DNA from: Neoroseomonas terrae
Lineage (GTDB): Bacteria > Pseudomonadota > Alphaproteobacteria > Acetobacterales > Acetobacteraceae
Direction of reading: 5' to 3'
DNA: 64,000 nucleotides
Assembly: GCF_018129025.1 (NCBI RefSeq)
Contig: NZ_JAAEDI010000011.1
Location: 124,001-188,000, forward strand
The notes beneath the pieces were generated by a model, which worked only from the letters and a program-made list of their open reading frames with translations, did no database searches and was not told where the DNA came from. A program made the translations under genes and the position numbers. Below are positions 17,105-25,785 of this stretch, in pieces (within the stretch, counting starts at the first letter, position 1; each line of letters begins with the position of its first letter).

Positions 17105-18049
17105 ATGACCAGATCCGACTACGATCCGCTCACGGCCGCCTGGAACTGGCTTGCCTATCTTCGTGGGCTCCTGGCCGAGCCTGGCTCGCCCTTCTGGTGG
17201 CCGACCCTGATCGTCGCCGTCCTTGCCTTCGCCGTTATCGGCCTGGTCACGCGCGCCTCGCTGAAGGAGATGCGCGCCCAGGCGGTGCCGGTCCGGGGCC
17301 GCGCCTTCCTGCGGCAGGCCGCCGAGGATTTCGCCCTGTTCGCGACGAACTCGGCGCTGCCCTTCCTGCTCGCGCCGATGTTCTTCCTGCTCAGCGCGGT
17401 TGGCGCGGCCCTCGCCGTCGCGCTGCTGACGCCCATCCTCGGCTCGCCGGAACCGGGCATGCGGCTCAACCATCCGCTCGCCATGGTCGCGGCAGCGCTG
17501 ATCCCCTTCATGACCACGGATTTCTCGCTCTACTGGACGCATCGGCTCTTTCACCGCTTCCCGCTGTTGTGGCGCGCCCACCGGCTGCACCATGAACCCG
17601 TGACACTGACGCCCCTGACCGCCTTCCGCTTCTGGCCGCAGGAACAGATCATCCACATCGCCGGCGGTGTGTTCATGAACGGCCTTGGCCTCGGCATCGT
17701 CGCCATGGCCTTCGGCGCGCGGGTCGATCCGGCGACGCTGCTCGGCGTCAACGCCTTCACCCTGGTCTGGAACCTCGCCTTCTCCCATCTGCGCCACAGC
17801 CATGTCGCCCTGCCGTTCCCGCGCTGGCTGTCCTATGTCCTGGTCAGTCCGCACATGCATCAGGCGCATCATTCCGCGGATGCCGAGCAACACGACAAGA
17901 ACTTCGCCACCGTCTTCGCACTGTGGGATTGGATGTTCGGCACGCTCTACCTGCCGCGGCGGGAAGAACGATTCCGTTTCGGCGTCGATGTGGCGCCATC
18001 GGCACCCGGCACTCCAGTCACCTCACTGCCCGCTGCACCGACGACCTGA
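17105..18049 (+). CDS. Fatty acid hydroxylase/sterol desaturase family membrane di-iron enzyme
   Basis: A 314-residue integral membrane protein with four or five hydrophobic segments and the three histidine boxes of the family. These are HRLFHR and HRLHHE (residues ~145-167) and HMHQAHHS (~257). They bind two irons used to hydroxylate or desaturate an aliphatic substrate such as a lipid, carotenoid or hopanoid. ATG 17105 is chosen; the frame also has GTG 17087. No partner gene indicates the substrate. Confidence 0.88.
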   Translation: MTRSDYDPLTAAWNWLAYLRGLLAEPGSPFWWPTLIVAVLAFAVIGLVTRASLKEMRAQAVPVRGRAFLRQAAEDFALFATNSALPFLLAPMFFLLSAVGAALAVALLTPILGSPEPGMRLNHPLAMVAAALIPFMTTDFSLYWTHRLFHRFPLLWRAHRLHHEPVTLTPLTAFRFWPQEQIIHIAGGVFMNGLGLGIVAMAFGARVDPATLLGVNAFTLVWNLAFSHLRHSHVALPFPRWLSYVLVSPHMHQAHHSADAEQHDKNFATVFALWDWMFGTLYLPRREERFRFGVDVAPSAPGTPVTSLPAAPTT

Positions 18050-18147
18050 AACGATCCCAAGCGTGACGCAGATGTGATACCGCAACGTCTCACGAGTGAT
18101 CCATTTCACCGCCTGCATCGAAGAACTCCGTTATTGTAGTCGGCACC

Positions 18148-19296
18148 ATGCCTTATGCGCGCTTCTTCGCCCGTGAGCGACGACTGATCGAGAATGAACT
18201 GCTGACGCCCGAGGCGCGCGTTCATCTCCTGTTGATGGAACCCGAGATGCGCGCACTCTTCGTGCGCCTGCTCGGCGGCATCGAACAGGACCCGTCCTTC
18301 CCCCACCTGCTGTTGCCCCATGGCGATGGCTTCGCCGGGCCCGACGCGTATCTCGGCGATTTCTCCGTCGCGCTGGCGGAGGCCGCGGCCGAACATGGCC
18401 TCACCCACGAGCCGCCGGAGACGCAGCTGCGCGGCCCGCATCGCTTCCTTCGCCTGGCGGAATCGATTGCGGAGCAGCTGCCCGACGAGGTCTGCAGCCT
18501 GACCCTGCTGCTCGACCCGGAGGAGATCCTCGATCCCGAGGGTTGGCGTGAATCGATCAGCTTCCTTGCCCGCTCGATCACCAGCCGCTGGCTGAAGGTG
18601 CTCGTCCTGGAGCCGCGCGACGATTCGATGCTGATCGACCTGGCGCGCGATGCGCCGCCGATCACCCGGCGCGTGCTGCACCTGCCGCCCGAGGCGCTGG
18701 CCGAGGCGGTCACGCCATCCCCGACCTCGCCCACACCGCCTACGGCCGGCGAGTTGTCCCTCGCCGCCGCGCGCGCCTCCGCGGCCGCCGAACATCCGGA
18801 GGCCGAGCGGCTCAGCCTCGCCGCCATGGCGGCCATGCCGCCCGACGCCCCGCCCCTCAGCCAGGCCCGTGCGCTGCATGGCCACGGCCAGGTGCTGCTG
18901 CGCGCCGGCCGCTCGGCCGAGGCGCTCGACCCCCTCACCGGCGCGGCGGAGATGGCCGCCGACCACCAGCTCCACAGCTTCGCGCCCGTGGCCTATGCCG
19001 ACCTTGCCGCCGGCCTCGCTGCCCAGCGGCGGTTCGAGGAAGCGATCGAGGTGCTGACCGTCGCCAACCGCTATCACGCGGAATCCGGCAACATCCCGGG
19101 CGAGGCCGCGACCTGCGAAACGCTGGGCGAGTTCCACGCCGCCGCCGGCCGCAAGGCCGAGGCCGCGACGGCCTGGCGCTATGCCATGGCGCTCTACGAC
19201 CGCATCACCAACCCCGACATGGCCATGGTCCGCGAAGCCGGCCAGGCCTCCATCCTCGAGAAGATGCACCGCAACCGGATCCGCCATGCCGCCTGA
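18148..19296 (+). CDS. TPR-repeat protein preceding a PAAR-like effector (adaptor candidate)
   Basis: A 382-residue soluble protein. Residues ~1-190 form an unrecognised alpha/beta domain (FFARERRLIENELLTPEARV, LTLLLDPEEILDPEGW). A Pro/Thr-rich hinge follows at ~192-205. From ~215 to 375 there are about four TPR-like helical pairs (ARALHGHGQVLLRAGRSAEA, AYADLAAGLAAQRRFEEAIE, ETLGEFHAAAGRKAEAATAW). The stop overlaps the next gene by 11 bases, so the two are translated together. PAAR effectors are commonly encoded next to a dedicated chaperone (DUF4123, DUF2169, EagR), and this protein is in that position but resembles none of them. The chaperone role is inference. Confidence 0.75.
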   Translation: MPYARFFARERRLIENELLTPEARVHLLLMEPEMRALFVRLLGGIEQDPSFPHLLLPHGDGFAGPDAYLGDFSVALAEAAAEHGLTHEPPETQLRGPHRFLRLAESIAEQLPDEVCSLTLLLDPEEILDPEGWRESISFLARSITSRWLKVLVLEPRDDSMLIDLARDAPPITRRVLHLPPEALAEAVTPSPTSPTPPTAGELSLAAARASAAAEHPEAERLSLAAMAAMPPDAPPLSQARALHGHGQVLLRAGRSAEALDPLTGAAEMAADHQLHSFAPVAYADLAAGLAAQRRFEEAIEVLTVANRYHAESGNIPGEAATCETLGEFHAAAGRKAEAATAWRYAMALYDRITNPDMAMVREAGQASILEKMHRNRIRHAA

Positions 19297-20686
19297 CGCC
19301 GGAACCATCACGAAGGTCGCCAGCAAGGGCGCCAACGCCGCCAAGGCCAGCGTTCCGGCCGGTGCCGCCGGCGCCCTGGCCTCGACCTGGGCGGGCGTCG
19401 CACCCGACGTCGCGCTGAAGGCGACCGAGGCCGGCATCAAGGCGGCGACCCCAACCGGCCCGCCGAAGGACGGCGCGGCTCCGGCACCGGCCCCACTGCC
19501 GACCAGCGATGCTGGGGCGATGGTCTCCCTCGTCACCGGCGCCGTCGACCAGGTCGGCACGGCGGAAGGCGTGCTGCCCACGGTCGGTGCGGTGATCGGC
19601 GTAGCGACGGCGGCCGAGCAGGCGCTGTCCTCCCTGGCCGGGGCCATACCCTTCCCGGCCTTTCCGGCGCTGCGCATCACCGACCTCGCGGTCGGGCTGC
19701 CGCATGCGCACATGCACCCGCCCAACCTGATCCCGCCGGCGCCGCCCGTGCCGCTGCCGAGCATCGGCCCGGTCATCCCGATCCCGTTCTTCTCCGGCGC
19801 GATGAAGACCTTCATCAACGGGCTGCCGGCGGCGCGCTGCGGCGACCTCGGCCTCGGCGTGTGGTGCGGCGGCTACTTCCCGATGTACGAGGTCTTCCTC
19901 GGCTCCGCGACGGTCTGGACCGAAGGCGCGCGCGCCGCCCGCATGGGCTGCGACATCACCAAGCACTGCATCTTCACCACCCCCCGCCCGTCCGACCCAC
20001 CGGTCGGGCCAATGATCGGCACCACGATCACCGGGTCCTTCAACGTCATGATCGGCGGCGTGCCGCTGCCCTCCTTCACCGCCATGGCGCTGGGAGCGGC
20101 GTTCAAGGCGGCGTTCCGCGGGGTGGGCGCCATCGCGGGCAAGGTCCGGGGCCGCTTCAGCCGCTGGGCCACGCTGCGCGCGCCGCGCGGCATGGGCGGC
20201 ATCGAGGCGGCGCGCTCGACCTGGATGGGTGCGTCGCACAGCATGGACGATCTGGTCGCCCGCAGTGGCGTGCCGGGCCGCCAGGGCGTAGTCCTCACCG
20301 ACAACGTCGCCAGCCACCAGGATCTCTACGGCCGCATGTGGGAATTGTCGCAGAAGAACGGGATCGAATACGCGCTGACCTTCGAGAACGGCGCCTATGT
20401 CCTGCGCTCCGGCGCACCGGACATGGTCGCCACGCCGCGCGGCGTGGCCCCGCTGGCGCACACGCATCCGCCGGACGAACTCGGCCGCGTGCAGCCCATG
20501 CCGTCGCGGGCCGACGTGAACCTGCTGAACGACCTGTGGGACCGCAACCCGAACGGGCCGCGCCCGCAGTCGGACATCATCTGGGGCGCCACCCCGGACA
20601 ACGTGACGCCTTTCGGCGCCACGGGCCTCGACCCCATACCCGACCCGACGCGCGGCGGGACCAAACCCAACAGGCGGTGGCATTGA
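19286..20686 (+). CDS. PAAR-like T6SS effector with C-terminal JAMM/JAB-like metalloprotease motif
   Basis: A 466-residue protein. Residues ~1-110 are Ala/Gly-rich with a hydrophobic stretch. Residues ~130-270 carry a PAAR-like region (LRITDLAVGLPHAHMHPPN, SGAMKTFINGLPAARCGDLG, GTTITGSFNVMIGGVPLP) that would cap VgrG. The C-terminus holds H392-x-H394-P-x12-S407-x-x-D410 (AHTHPP...MPSRAD), the zinc-binding pattern of JAMM/JAB proteases, with E360 or E366 as candidate catalytic Glu. The His-to-Asp spacing is about five residues longer than canonical. An SDIIWGATPDNVTPFG segment follows, as in toxin-type JAB domains. I infer a secreted isopeptidase or protease toxin. Confidence 0.78.
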   Translation: MPPDAGTITKVASKGANAAKASVPAGAAGALASTWAGVAPDVALKATEAGIKAATPTGPPKDGAAPAPAPLPTSDAGAMVSLVTGAVDQVGTAEGVLPTVGAVIGVATAAEQALSSLAGAIPFPAFPALRITDLAVGLPHAHMHPPNLIPPAPPVPLPSIGPVIPIPFFSGAMKTFINGLPAARCGDLGLGVWCGGYFPMYEVFLGSATVWTEGARAARMGCDITKHCIFTTPRPSDPPVGPMIGTTITGSFNVMIGGVPLPSFTAMALGAAFKAAFRGVGAIAGKVRGRFSRWATLRAPRGMGGIEAARSTWMGASHSMDDLVARSGVPGRQGVVLTDNVASHQDLYGRMWELSQKNGIEYALTFENGAYVLRSGAPDMVATPRGVAPLAHTHPPDELGRVQPMPSRADVNLLNDLWDRNPNGPRPQSDIIWGATPDNVTPFGATGLDPIPDPTRGGTKPNRRWH

Positions 20687-21015
20687 GCGGGAACCACGAC
20701 ACGGCGCGGGACGAGGTGGCGCAGCGCTACCTGCCGCTGCACATCGCGCTCTACTCCCTGCGCCGCCCGGGCGGCCGGGCGAGCGCGTCGATCTATTCGA
20801 CCCAGGCCGACGGCGGCCAGACCTTCGTCGAGATGATCAGGAGCGACGAGATTCTCGCGCTCTGCACCACCTACCTCGAAGACCGCGGCGCACCGGTCTT
20901 CGCCGACGGCAAGCGGCACGACGACTACCTGGACGACCTGGAGGCCCTTCTGCGCGCCGGCACGGCGCCGACGACAGCGCAGCAGGAGGCACTGCGGCGG
21001 GTGCCACCGCGGTAG
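20683..21015 (+). CDS. Small acidic protein, immunity candidate for the PAAR-JAMM protein
   Basis: A ~110-residue soluble protein rich in Asp and Glu (DDYLDDLEALL), with no signal peptide and no family I recognise. The TTG at 20683 overlaps the effector stop; GTG 20677 is an equally possible start. Immediate position after a toxin-like gene and the translational overlap suggest a cognate immunity protein. A partial copy of repeat A follows the stop directly. Confidence 0.6.
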   Translation: MSGNHDTARDEVAQRYLPLHIALYSLRRPGGRASASIYSTQADGGQTFVEMIRSDEILALCTTYLEDRGAPVFADGKRHDDYLDDLEALLRAGTAPTTAQQEALRRVPPR

Positions 21016-21903
21016 GTTGCCCTGCTGGGGATCGGAGGGGCGCCGCCCCCTCATAGTCCCCTTAACCGAACCGCTGGATACGGCGTTGATGAGACTGCGG
21101 CTGGCGAGCCTCCGGCGGACGCAATTCGTTCCGTACCGAACGGGGTAGCGGCCTTCGCAGGGCGAAAAAGCTAGGGAAGCGGCCGTCCCAATGGCATTGC
21201 TGCTAGGCTACAGCCCGCTTCTCAAATCGCTGTCGTGCGCCGTCCGCCACCGGCATGATTGATTCAGCGAAGTGGCAGGCTAACCAGATCCCTTGCCCCG
21301 TTCTGAGCAGCCGAGAGCCTGTACGTAGAGGCGGCGTGCGTGGAACTGGCGGTGGCGAGATCGGGGTCGGTACTTCGTCAATGCTGGTACCTTCCGCATT
21401 CATCTGCAGCACGTGCCCGACGCCGGTCGCTCCCAGCGGCCGCATCGTATGCGGATGTAGCGGTTGAGGCCACGGCGCTGCGCTCTCGGTGAGTTCTGTG
21501 GCCTGGCCGAGATGCACTATTGCCACGCGGTCAGATGTGTACTCGACGACGCCGAGACCATCGCTGACCAACAGCCGCGACGGTGCCGGGCCCCGCGCTG
21601 AAGGGGAGCGCCGGCACCGGCTCCAGCTTGCCAGTGCTGTCGTTGAACGCCATCGACAACTATCGGATGGCCTGCTGGTTTGAGACGATGCTGCACAGGC
21701 CTTCATCACCGACTTCGACATCCAGCGGCACTGCCAGACCTGGAGCAGAACCGCTGGACTTCCCATCGCTTCCGGACTGGCGGAGGAAGACAGTATCGCG
21801 AGCGTCCAGCGTCACCGGGCGCAGGGCAGCCTGGGCAACCGTGGTGGCGACGCTCAGCTTGCACGGCCGCCGGCTGCGCCGGACGCATCGCGAGACGCGC
21901 CTG
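21016..21903. other. 888-bp gap: truncated repeat A and decayed coding DNA
   Basis: The left end (21018-21050) matches the first third of repeat A and then breaks off. Most of the rest is covered by a minus-strand pseudogene candidate (21203-21911). No intact gene is seen. Confidence 0.5.
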
Positions 21904-21911
21904 TCAGCCAT
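21203..21911 (-). pseudogene. Disrupted gene, possibly phage tail-fibre-like
   Basis: Minus-strand translation is protein-like but broken. One frame reads LDARDTVFLRQSG and LDVEVGDEGLCSIVSNQQAI, then meets TAG at 21660-21662 and continues in frame as LSMAFNDSTGKLEPVPALPF. Near 21570 the sense passes to another frame (DGLGVVEYTSDRVAIVHLG, TGVGHVLQMNAEGTSID) and ends at 21203. The VLQMNAEGTS string resembles phage structural or fibre proteins. One nonsense and one frameshift lesion are therefore needed. Identity and limits are uncertain. Confidence 0.35.
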
Positions 21912-22908
21912 CCATCCGGATGCCGGCCGTCGTTATCACCCGGCGCCAGCGATCCACGTCGAAACGGATGAACTGATCGAGCTCCTCCGGCGTCTGAGTC
22001 ATCGGCGAGAGGCCGAACTGCGCCATGCGCGCCGCGAAATCCGGCTGGCGCGTCACCGCCGACACGGCATCGGCCAGCTTCTGGCGGATCTGCGCCGGCA
22101 GGCCGGCCGGGCCCATGATCGCGATCCAACCATAGAAGTCGTAGTCCGGCACGCCCTGCTCGGCGATCGGCTTGATGTCCGGCACGAACGGCGACGGTTG
22201 CTTCGACGTCACGCCCAGCGCGCGCAGCCGGCCTGCGCGTACCAGGTCGGTGGTCGCCGACAGCGTATCCGAGGCGAGTTGGATCTGGCCGGACAGAAGG
22301 TCATTCATCGCCGCCGCGGAGCCTCGATATGGCGCATGGGTCAGGTCGACCCCCGTCAGCGTCTGGAACAGGGCCATGGCAAGATGCTGTGTCGAACCAT
22401 TGCCCGAGGAACCGTAGAAGATCCTCCCCGGATTGGCCCGCGCATAGGTGATCAGCCCCTGGATGTCGTTCACCGGCAGGGAAGGATGCACGACGAAGAG
22501 ATGCGCGCCGATCGCAACTGACCCGATCTGCGTGAAGTCGCGCACGGGGTCGTAGGGAAGGTTAGGATAGAGGCTCGGCGCTATTGTCAGCGGCCCGGCA
22601 TTGGCGATGCCGATCGTGTACCCGTCGGGCGCGCTGCGCGCGATGAATTCGGTTCCGATCGTGCCGCCGGCACCACCACGATTGTCGATCACCACGGGCT
22701 GGCCGAGGATTGGCATCATGCGATCCGCGACGAAACGCGCCACGAGGTCGGAAACGTTTCCCGGCGGATAGGCGACCACGAGGCGGATCGGGCGGCTCGG
22801 GAAATTGTCGGTCTGCGCGATGGCGGGCAGCGATACGGCACCGCCCAGAAGCGCCACGGCGCCCTTCAGGGCTCGGCGACGGCCGGCCCTCGTCCTCGAT
22901 TCAGTCAT
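21904..22908 (-). CDS. TctC/Bug-family periplasmic solute receptor
   Basis: A 334-residue extracytoplasmic binding protein for a carboxylate-like ligand. It has an Arg-rich N-terminal signal (TRAGRRRALKGAVALLGG) and the family blocks FPSRPIRLVVAYPPGNVSD, YPNLPYDPVRDF and FYGSSGNGSTQH. ATG 22908 has GGAG 7 bases upstream. It is divergent from the gntR gene, and a palindromic operator lies in the shared region. No TctA/TctB membrane subunits are in the window, which is common for this expanded receptor family. It probably feeds the catabolic island. Confidence 0.92.
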   Translation of the reverse strand: MTESRTRAGRRRALKGAVALLGGAVSLPAIAQTDNFPSRPIRLVVAYPPGNVSDLVARFVADRMMPILGQPVVIDNRGGAGGTIGTEFIARSAPDGYTIGIANAGPLTIAPSLYPNLPYDPVRDFTQIGSVAIGAHLFVVHPSLPVNDIQGLITYARANPGRIFYGSSGNGSTQHLAMALFQTLTGVDLTHAPYRGSAAAMNDLLSGQIQLASDTLSATTDLVRAGRLRALGVTSKQPSPFVPDIKPIAEQGVPDYDFYGWIAIMGPAGLPAQIRQKLADAVSAVTRQPDFAARMAQFGLSPMTQTPEELDQFIRFDVDRWRRVITTAGIRMDG

Positions 22909-23065
22909 TCGGGTCTCCTGACTTGGCCTTTGGCAGTTGGCCGGCGCTCCCTGCGCGTGCTCCGCCGCGCATTTGCGCCGAATGCGGTAGCTGCGCGACC
23001 GACCCCATCGGTACTACGCGGCTTGCGGACCCGGCGTTGATCCAGGGTAAGGTGATGGCAGAAGA

Positions 23066-23100
23066 TTGACAAGCATATTAGAAGATTGTAGGACAATCTT
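23066..23100. promoter_or_regulatory. GntR operator with promoter-like block (site 1)
   Basis: AAGATTGT-AGG-ACAATCTT (23082-23100) is a perfect palindrome with 8-base arms. Its core TTGTAGGACAA fits the FadR-group consensus TNGTNNNACNA. A TGACAAGCAT block begins 19 bases before the core, exactly as at site 2 (29156). It lies 50 bp before the gntR start and 178 bp before the divergent tctC start. Autoregulation plus control of the receptor gene is inferred. Confidence 0.75.
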
Positions 23101-23150
23101 ACGTAGAGCTTAGAATTTGAGTCTCCCGGGCAATTGGCTAAGGAGCTTTC

Positions 23151-23897
23151 ATGGACGAACACGAAGATCAGCTCGACGTCATGAATGACGGGTCCCTGCT
23201 CGTTGCCGGGCAGGCGGTGAGCCTGCGTTCACTGGTCGCAGATCGCCTGCGCCTCGCCATCATCACCGGCCGCTTCCGTCCCGGTCAGCAGCTTCGCGAA
23301 CGTGAGCTCTGCGAACTAACCGGTGTCAGCCGCCCATCGCTCCGCGAGGCGCTGCGTGTGTTGGAGGCGGAAGGTCTGATCTCGACCATGCCGCACCGCG
23401 GCCCCGTCGTCGCTGCGCTGACGCCGGATGAGGTCGATCATCTCTATGCGCTGCGTCTCGTGCTCGAAAGTTTTGCCGCGCGCGAGTTCGCCCGACTGCG
23501 CCGGCCGCACGATATCGCCACGCTCCAGGCCACTATGAAGCGGCTGGACGATCTGCGAGAGAGCGGCACGCCGCTCGAGCTGCTTGAAGCCGGCAGTGCG
23601 TACTACCGCACCGTGGCGTCGGGAAGCGGCAACCCGTACTTGGCACAAAGCCTCCAGGCGCTGCACAACCGTATCGCGCTGATCCGCTTCATCTCGCTGC
23701 ATGAACGCGATCGCAATCGACTGACCTTCACGGCGCTGCGCGCGATGATGGAGGCAATCATCGCCGGCGACGAAGCACTGACCGAGCGGCTATGGACCGA
23801 GCATCTGGCCGCGATCGGCACGCGCGCGCGGACCATCGTGGAGGCCGGATACCGCCTGGCCGATGCCTCGGGCGCGTCCACCCCGTCCGCCGCCTGA
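23151..23897 (+). CDS. GntR-family transcriptional regulator (FadR subfamily)
   Basis: A 248-residue repressor-type regulator. The winged helix-turn-helix lies at residues ~25-90 (AIITGRFRPGQQLRERELCE, VSRPSLREALRVLEAEGL). An all-helical FCD ligand domain follows (~95-230; HLYALRLVLESFAAREFAR, MMEAIIAGDEALTERLWTEH). Such proteins release DNA when a pathway intermediate binds. It is followed after 47 bp by the M28-type peptidase gene, and copies of its likely operator lie before the LLM monooxygenase and ketopantoate-reductase-like genes. It is the probable local regulator of 21.9-32.3 kb. Confidence 0.93.
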   Translation: MDEHEDQLDVMNDGSLLVAGQAVSLRSLVADRLRLAIITGRFRPGQQLRERELCELTGVSRPSLREALRVLEAEGLISTMPHRGPVVAALTPDEVDHLYALRLVLESFAAREFARLRRPHDIATLQATMKRLDDLRESGTPLELLEAGSAYYRTVASGSGNPYLAQSLQALHNRIALIRFISLHERDRNRLTFTALRAMMEAIIAGDEALTERLWTEHLAAIGTRARTIVEAGYRLADASGASTPSAA

Positions 23898-23944
23898 CCC
23901 AGCTCCGACCCGGCGCCGGACCGACTGCCCCAAGGAGATACAGC

Positions 23945-25627
23945 ATGACCAGCATCGTGGCGCGCGCGGAGCGCGCCGTGGCGATCGATCGCGTGGACAC
24001 GGCGGAGATGATGCGCCACCTGACGCACATTGCGCGCTACGTGAAGCTCAGCGGCACGGCCGAGGAAGCCGAGAGCCTCGCCTATATTCGCCGGGTGATG
24101 GATGGCTACGGCTACGACACCACGCTGATCGAGCACGACGCCTATATCAGCCTGCCCGGGACGGCGCGGGTGATGGCCGGCAACACCGAATTGAAGGCCA
24201 TCACGCATTCGATGTCGCAATCCTCTCCGCCGGATGGCGTGACGGGACGGCTCGTCTATGTCGGCGATGGCGGCGAGGCGGATTTTGCCGGCAAGGATGT
24301 CCGTGGCTGCATCGTGCTCGCCGAGGGCATTGCGACGCCGCCGGTGGCGCTGCGCGCCTCGCGCGCCGGCGCGGTCGGCCAGCTGCACATTAGCCCGCAC
24401 GAGCATCTGCACGAGATGTGCCTGTCCCCGGTCTGGGGAAATCCGTCGGATCAGACGGCGGCGAACCTGCCGACGACGGTTGCCTGCACCGTATCGGACG
24501 TGGATGGCGGCGCGCTGCGGGAGGCGCTGGAGCGTGGCGAATCACCCGCCGTGACGCTGTTCGCCGAGGTCGATACCGGTTGGCGCAAGACGCCGATCCT
24601 GGTGGCCGATCTGCCAGCCGATCCGGCCGCGGCGGATGAGCCCTTCATCCTGTTCTCGGGCCATCACGACACCTGGTACCACGGTGTGATGGATAATGGC
24701 ACCGCCAACATCACCATGATGGAAGTCGCGCGGCTTTGCGCGCAATCGCGCGATGCCTGGCGGCGCGGGTTGCGCCTGTGCTTCTGGTCCGGCCATTCGC
24801 ACGGCCGCTATTCCAGCTCGGCCTTCTATGCAGACACGCATTGGGATGAGCTGGAGCGCCGCTGCGCGGTGCATGTGAACATCGACAGTGTTGGCGCGGC
24901 GGGTGCCAGTATTCTGTCCGAGGCCCCGACCGCGATCGAGCTGACGGCGCTCGCGGCCGATGTCATCGAGAAGCAGTCCGGCCAGGCGTTGCGTGCCAAG
25001 CGCATCGGTCGCGGTGGTGACGAGAGCTTCTGGGGTATCGGCATCCCGGCGATGTTCATGGCCTTCAGTGAGCAGGCGCCGGGCAAGGTGAAGCTGCGTC
25101 ACGCGCTCGGCTGGTGGTGGCACACGCCAGGCGACCTGCTGGACAAGATCGATCCGGAGAATCTCGCACGCGATGCGCGCATCTACCTCGAGATCGTCGA
25201 TCGCCTGCTGACGGACGAAGTGCTGCCGATCGACCATGATGCGCAGATCGCTGCGCTGCGGGCCGAACTGGACAAGCTTGGCGGCACGGCAGCGCACGGC
25301 ATCCCGCTTGATACGCTTGATGCCGCCGCGGCGACTGTGCTGAAGGCACTGTCGCGTGCGCGGGCGGGCTGGCCGGCGGACCGAGTGAACTGTGCGATGA
25401 TCCGGCTTTCCCGCGCGATCGTGCCGCTCGACTACACGCGTGGCGACCGCTTCACGCATGACGCGGCCATGCCGCTGCCGGCCTGGCCGGTGCTTGATCC
25501 GCTGCGGCGCCTGGCGGCCGCCATGACCGGCACGGATGAGTCGAAGCTGTTGGCGGTATCCGCCCGGCAGGCTCGCAATCGCGTCGCGCACGCGCTGCGG
25601 GAGGCGACGGCGGCGCTGGCCGAATGA
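23945..25627 (+). CDS. M28-like zinc peptidase/amidohydrolase with PA-like insert
   Basis: A 560-residue protein with no signal peptide. Residues ~110-200 resemble a PA-type insert (GRLVYVGDGGEADFAGKDVR, GCIVLAEG). The metal site is suggested by LFSGHHDTWYHGVMDNGTAN (H and D ligands), GGDESFWGIGIPA and the final His in WWWHTPGDLLD. The usual M28 Glu-Glu pair is replaced by WSGHSHGRYSSS, so catalysis may differ from standard aminopeptidases. ATG 23945 follows AAGGAG. It is encoded just after gntR and ends at a strong hairpin. The substrate is probably an amide- or peptide-like compound imported by the nearby receptors. Confidence 0.82.
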   Translation: MTSIVARAERAVAIDRVDTAEMMRHLTHIARYVKLSGTAEEAESLAYIRRVMDGYGYDTTLIEHDAYISLPGTARVMAGNTELKAITHSMSQSSPPDGVTGRLVYVGDGGEADFAGKDVRGCIVLAEGIATPPVALRASRAGAVGQLHISPHEHLHEMCLSPVWGNPSDQTAANLPTTVACTVSDVDGGALREALERGESPAVTLFAEVDTGWRKTPILVADLPADPAAADEPFILFSGHHDTWYHGVMDNGTANITMMEVARLCAQSRDAWRRGLRLCFWSGHSHGRYSSSAFYADTHWDELERRCAVHVNIDSVGAAGASILSEAPTAIELTALAADVIEKQSGQALRAKRIGRGGDESFWGIGIPAMFMAFSEQAPGKVKLRHALGWWWHTPGDLLDKIDPENLARDARIYLEIVDRLLTDEVLPIDHDAQIAALRAELDKLGGTAAHGIPLDTLDAAAATVLKALSRARAGWPADRVNCAMIRLSRAIVPLDYTRGDRFTHDAAMPLPAWPVLDPLRRLAAAMTGTDESKLLAVSARQARNRVAHALREATAALAE

Positions 25628-25633
25628 GGGCTG

Positions 25634-25664
25634 GTGCGGGGAGAGGGCCCACCTCTCCCCGCAC
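25634..25664. terminator. Bidirectional hairpin terminator
   Basis: GTGCGGGGAGAG and CTCTCCCCGCAC form a perfect 12-bp stem with a 7-base loop, between the convergent M28 and M20 genes. No clear T-run follows on the + strand. Confidence 0.7.
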
Positions 25665-25785
25665 GGCACCGCCTTGCAGCGTATTGCATCGGGACGGCGC
25701 GCACCGATGCCAGTGGCTGAGCGGGCCATCACGGCCGCTCTGGTAGCCTGATCGCGAGGGGAGAAGCGCGCCCCTGGCCTCTCGA

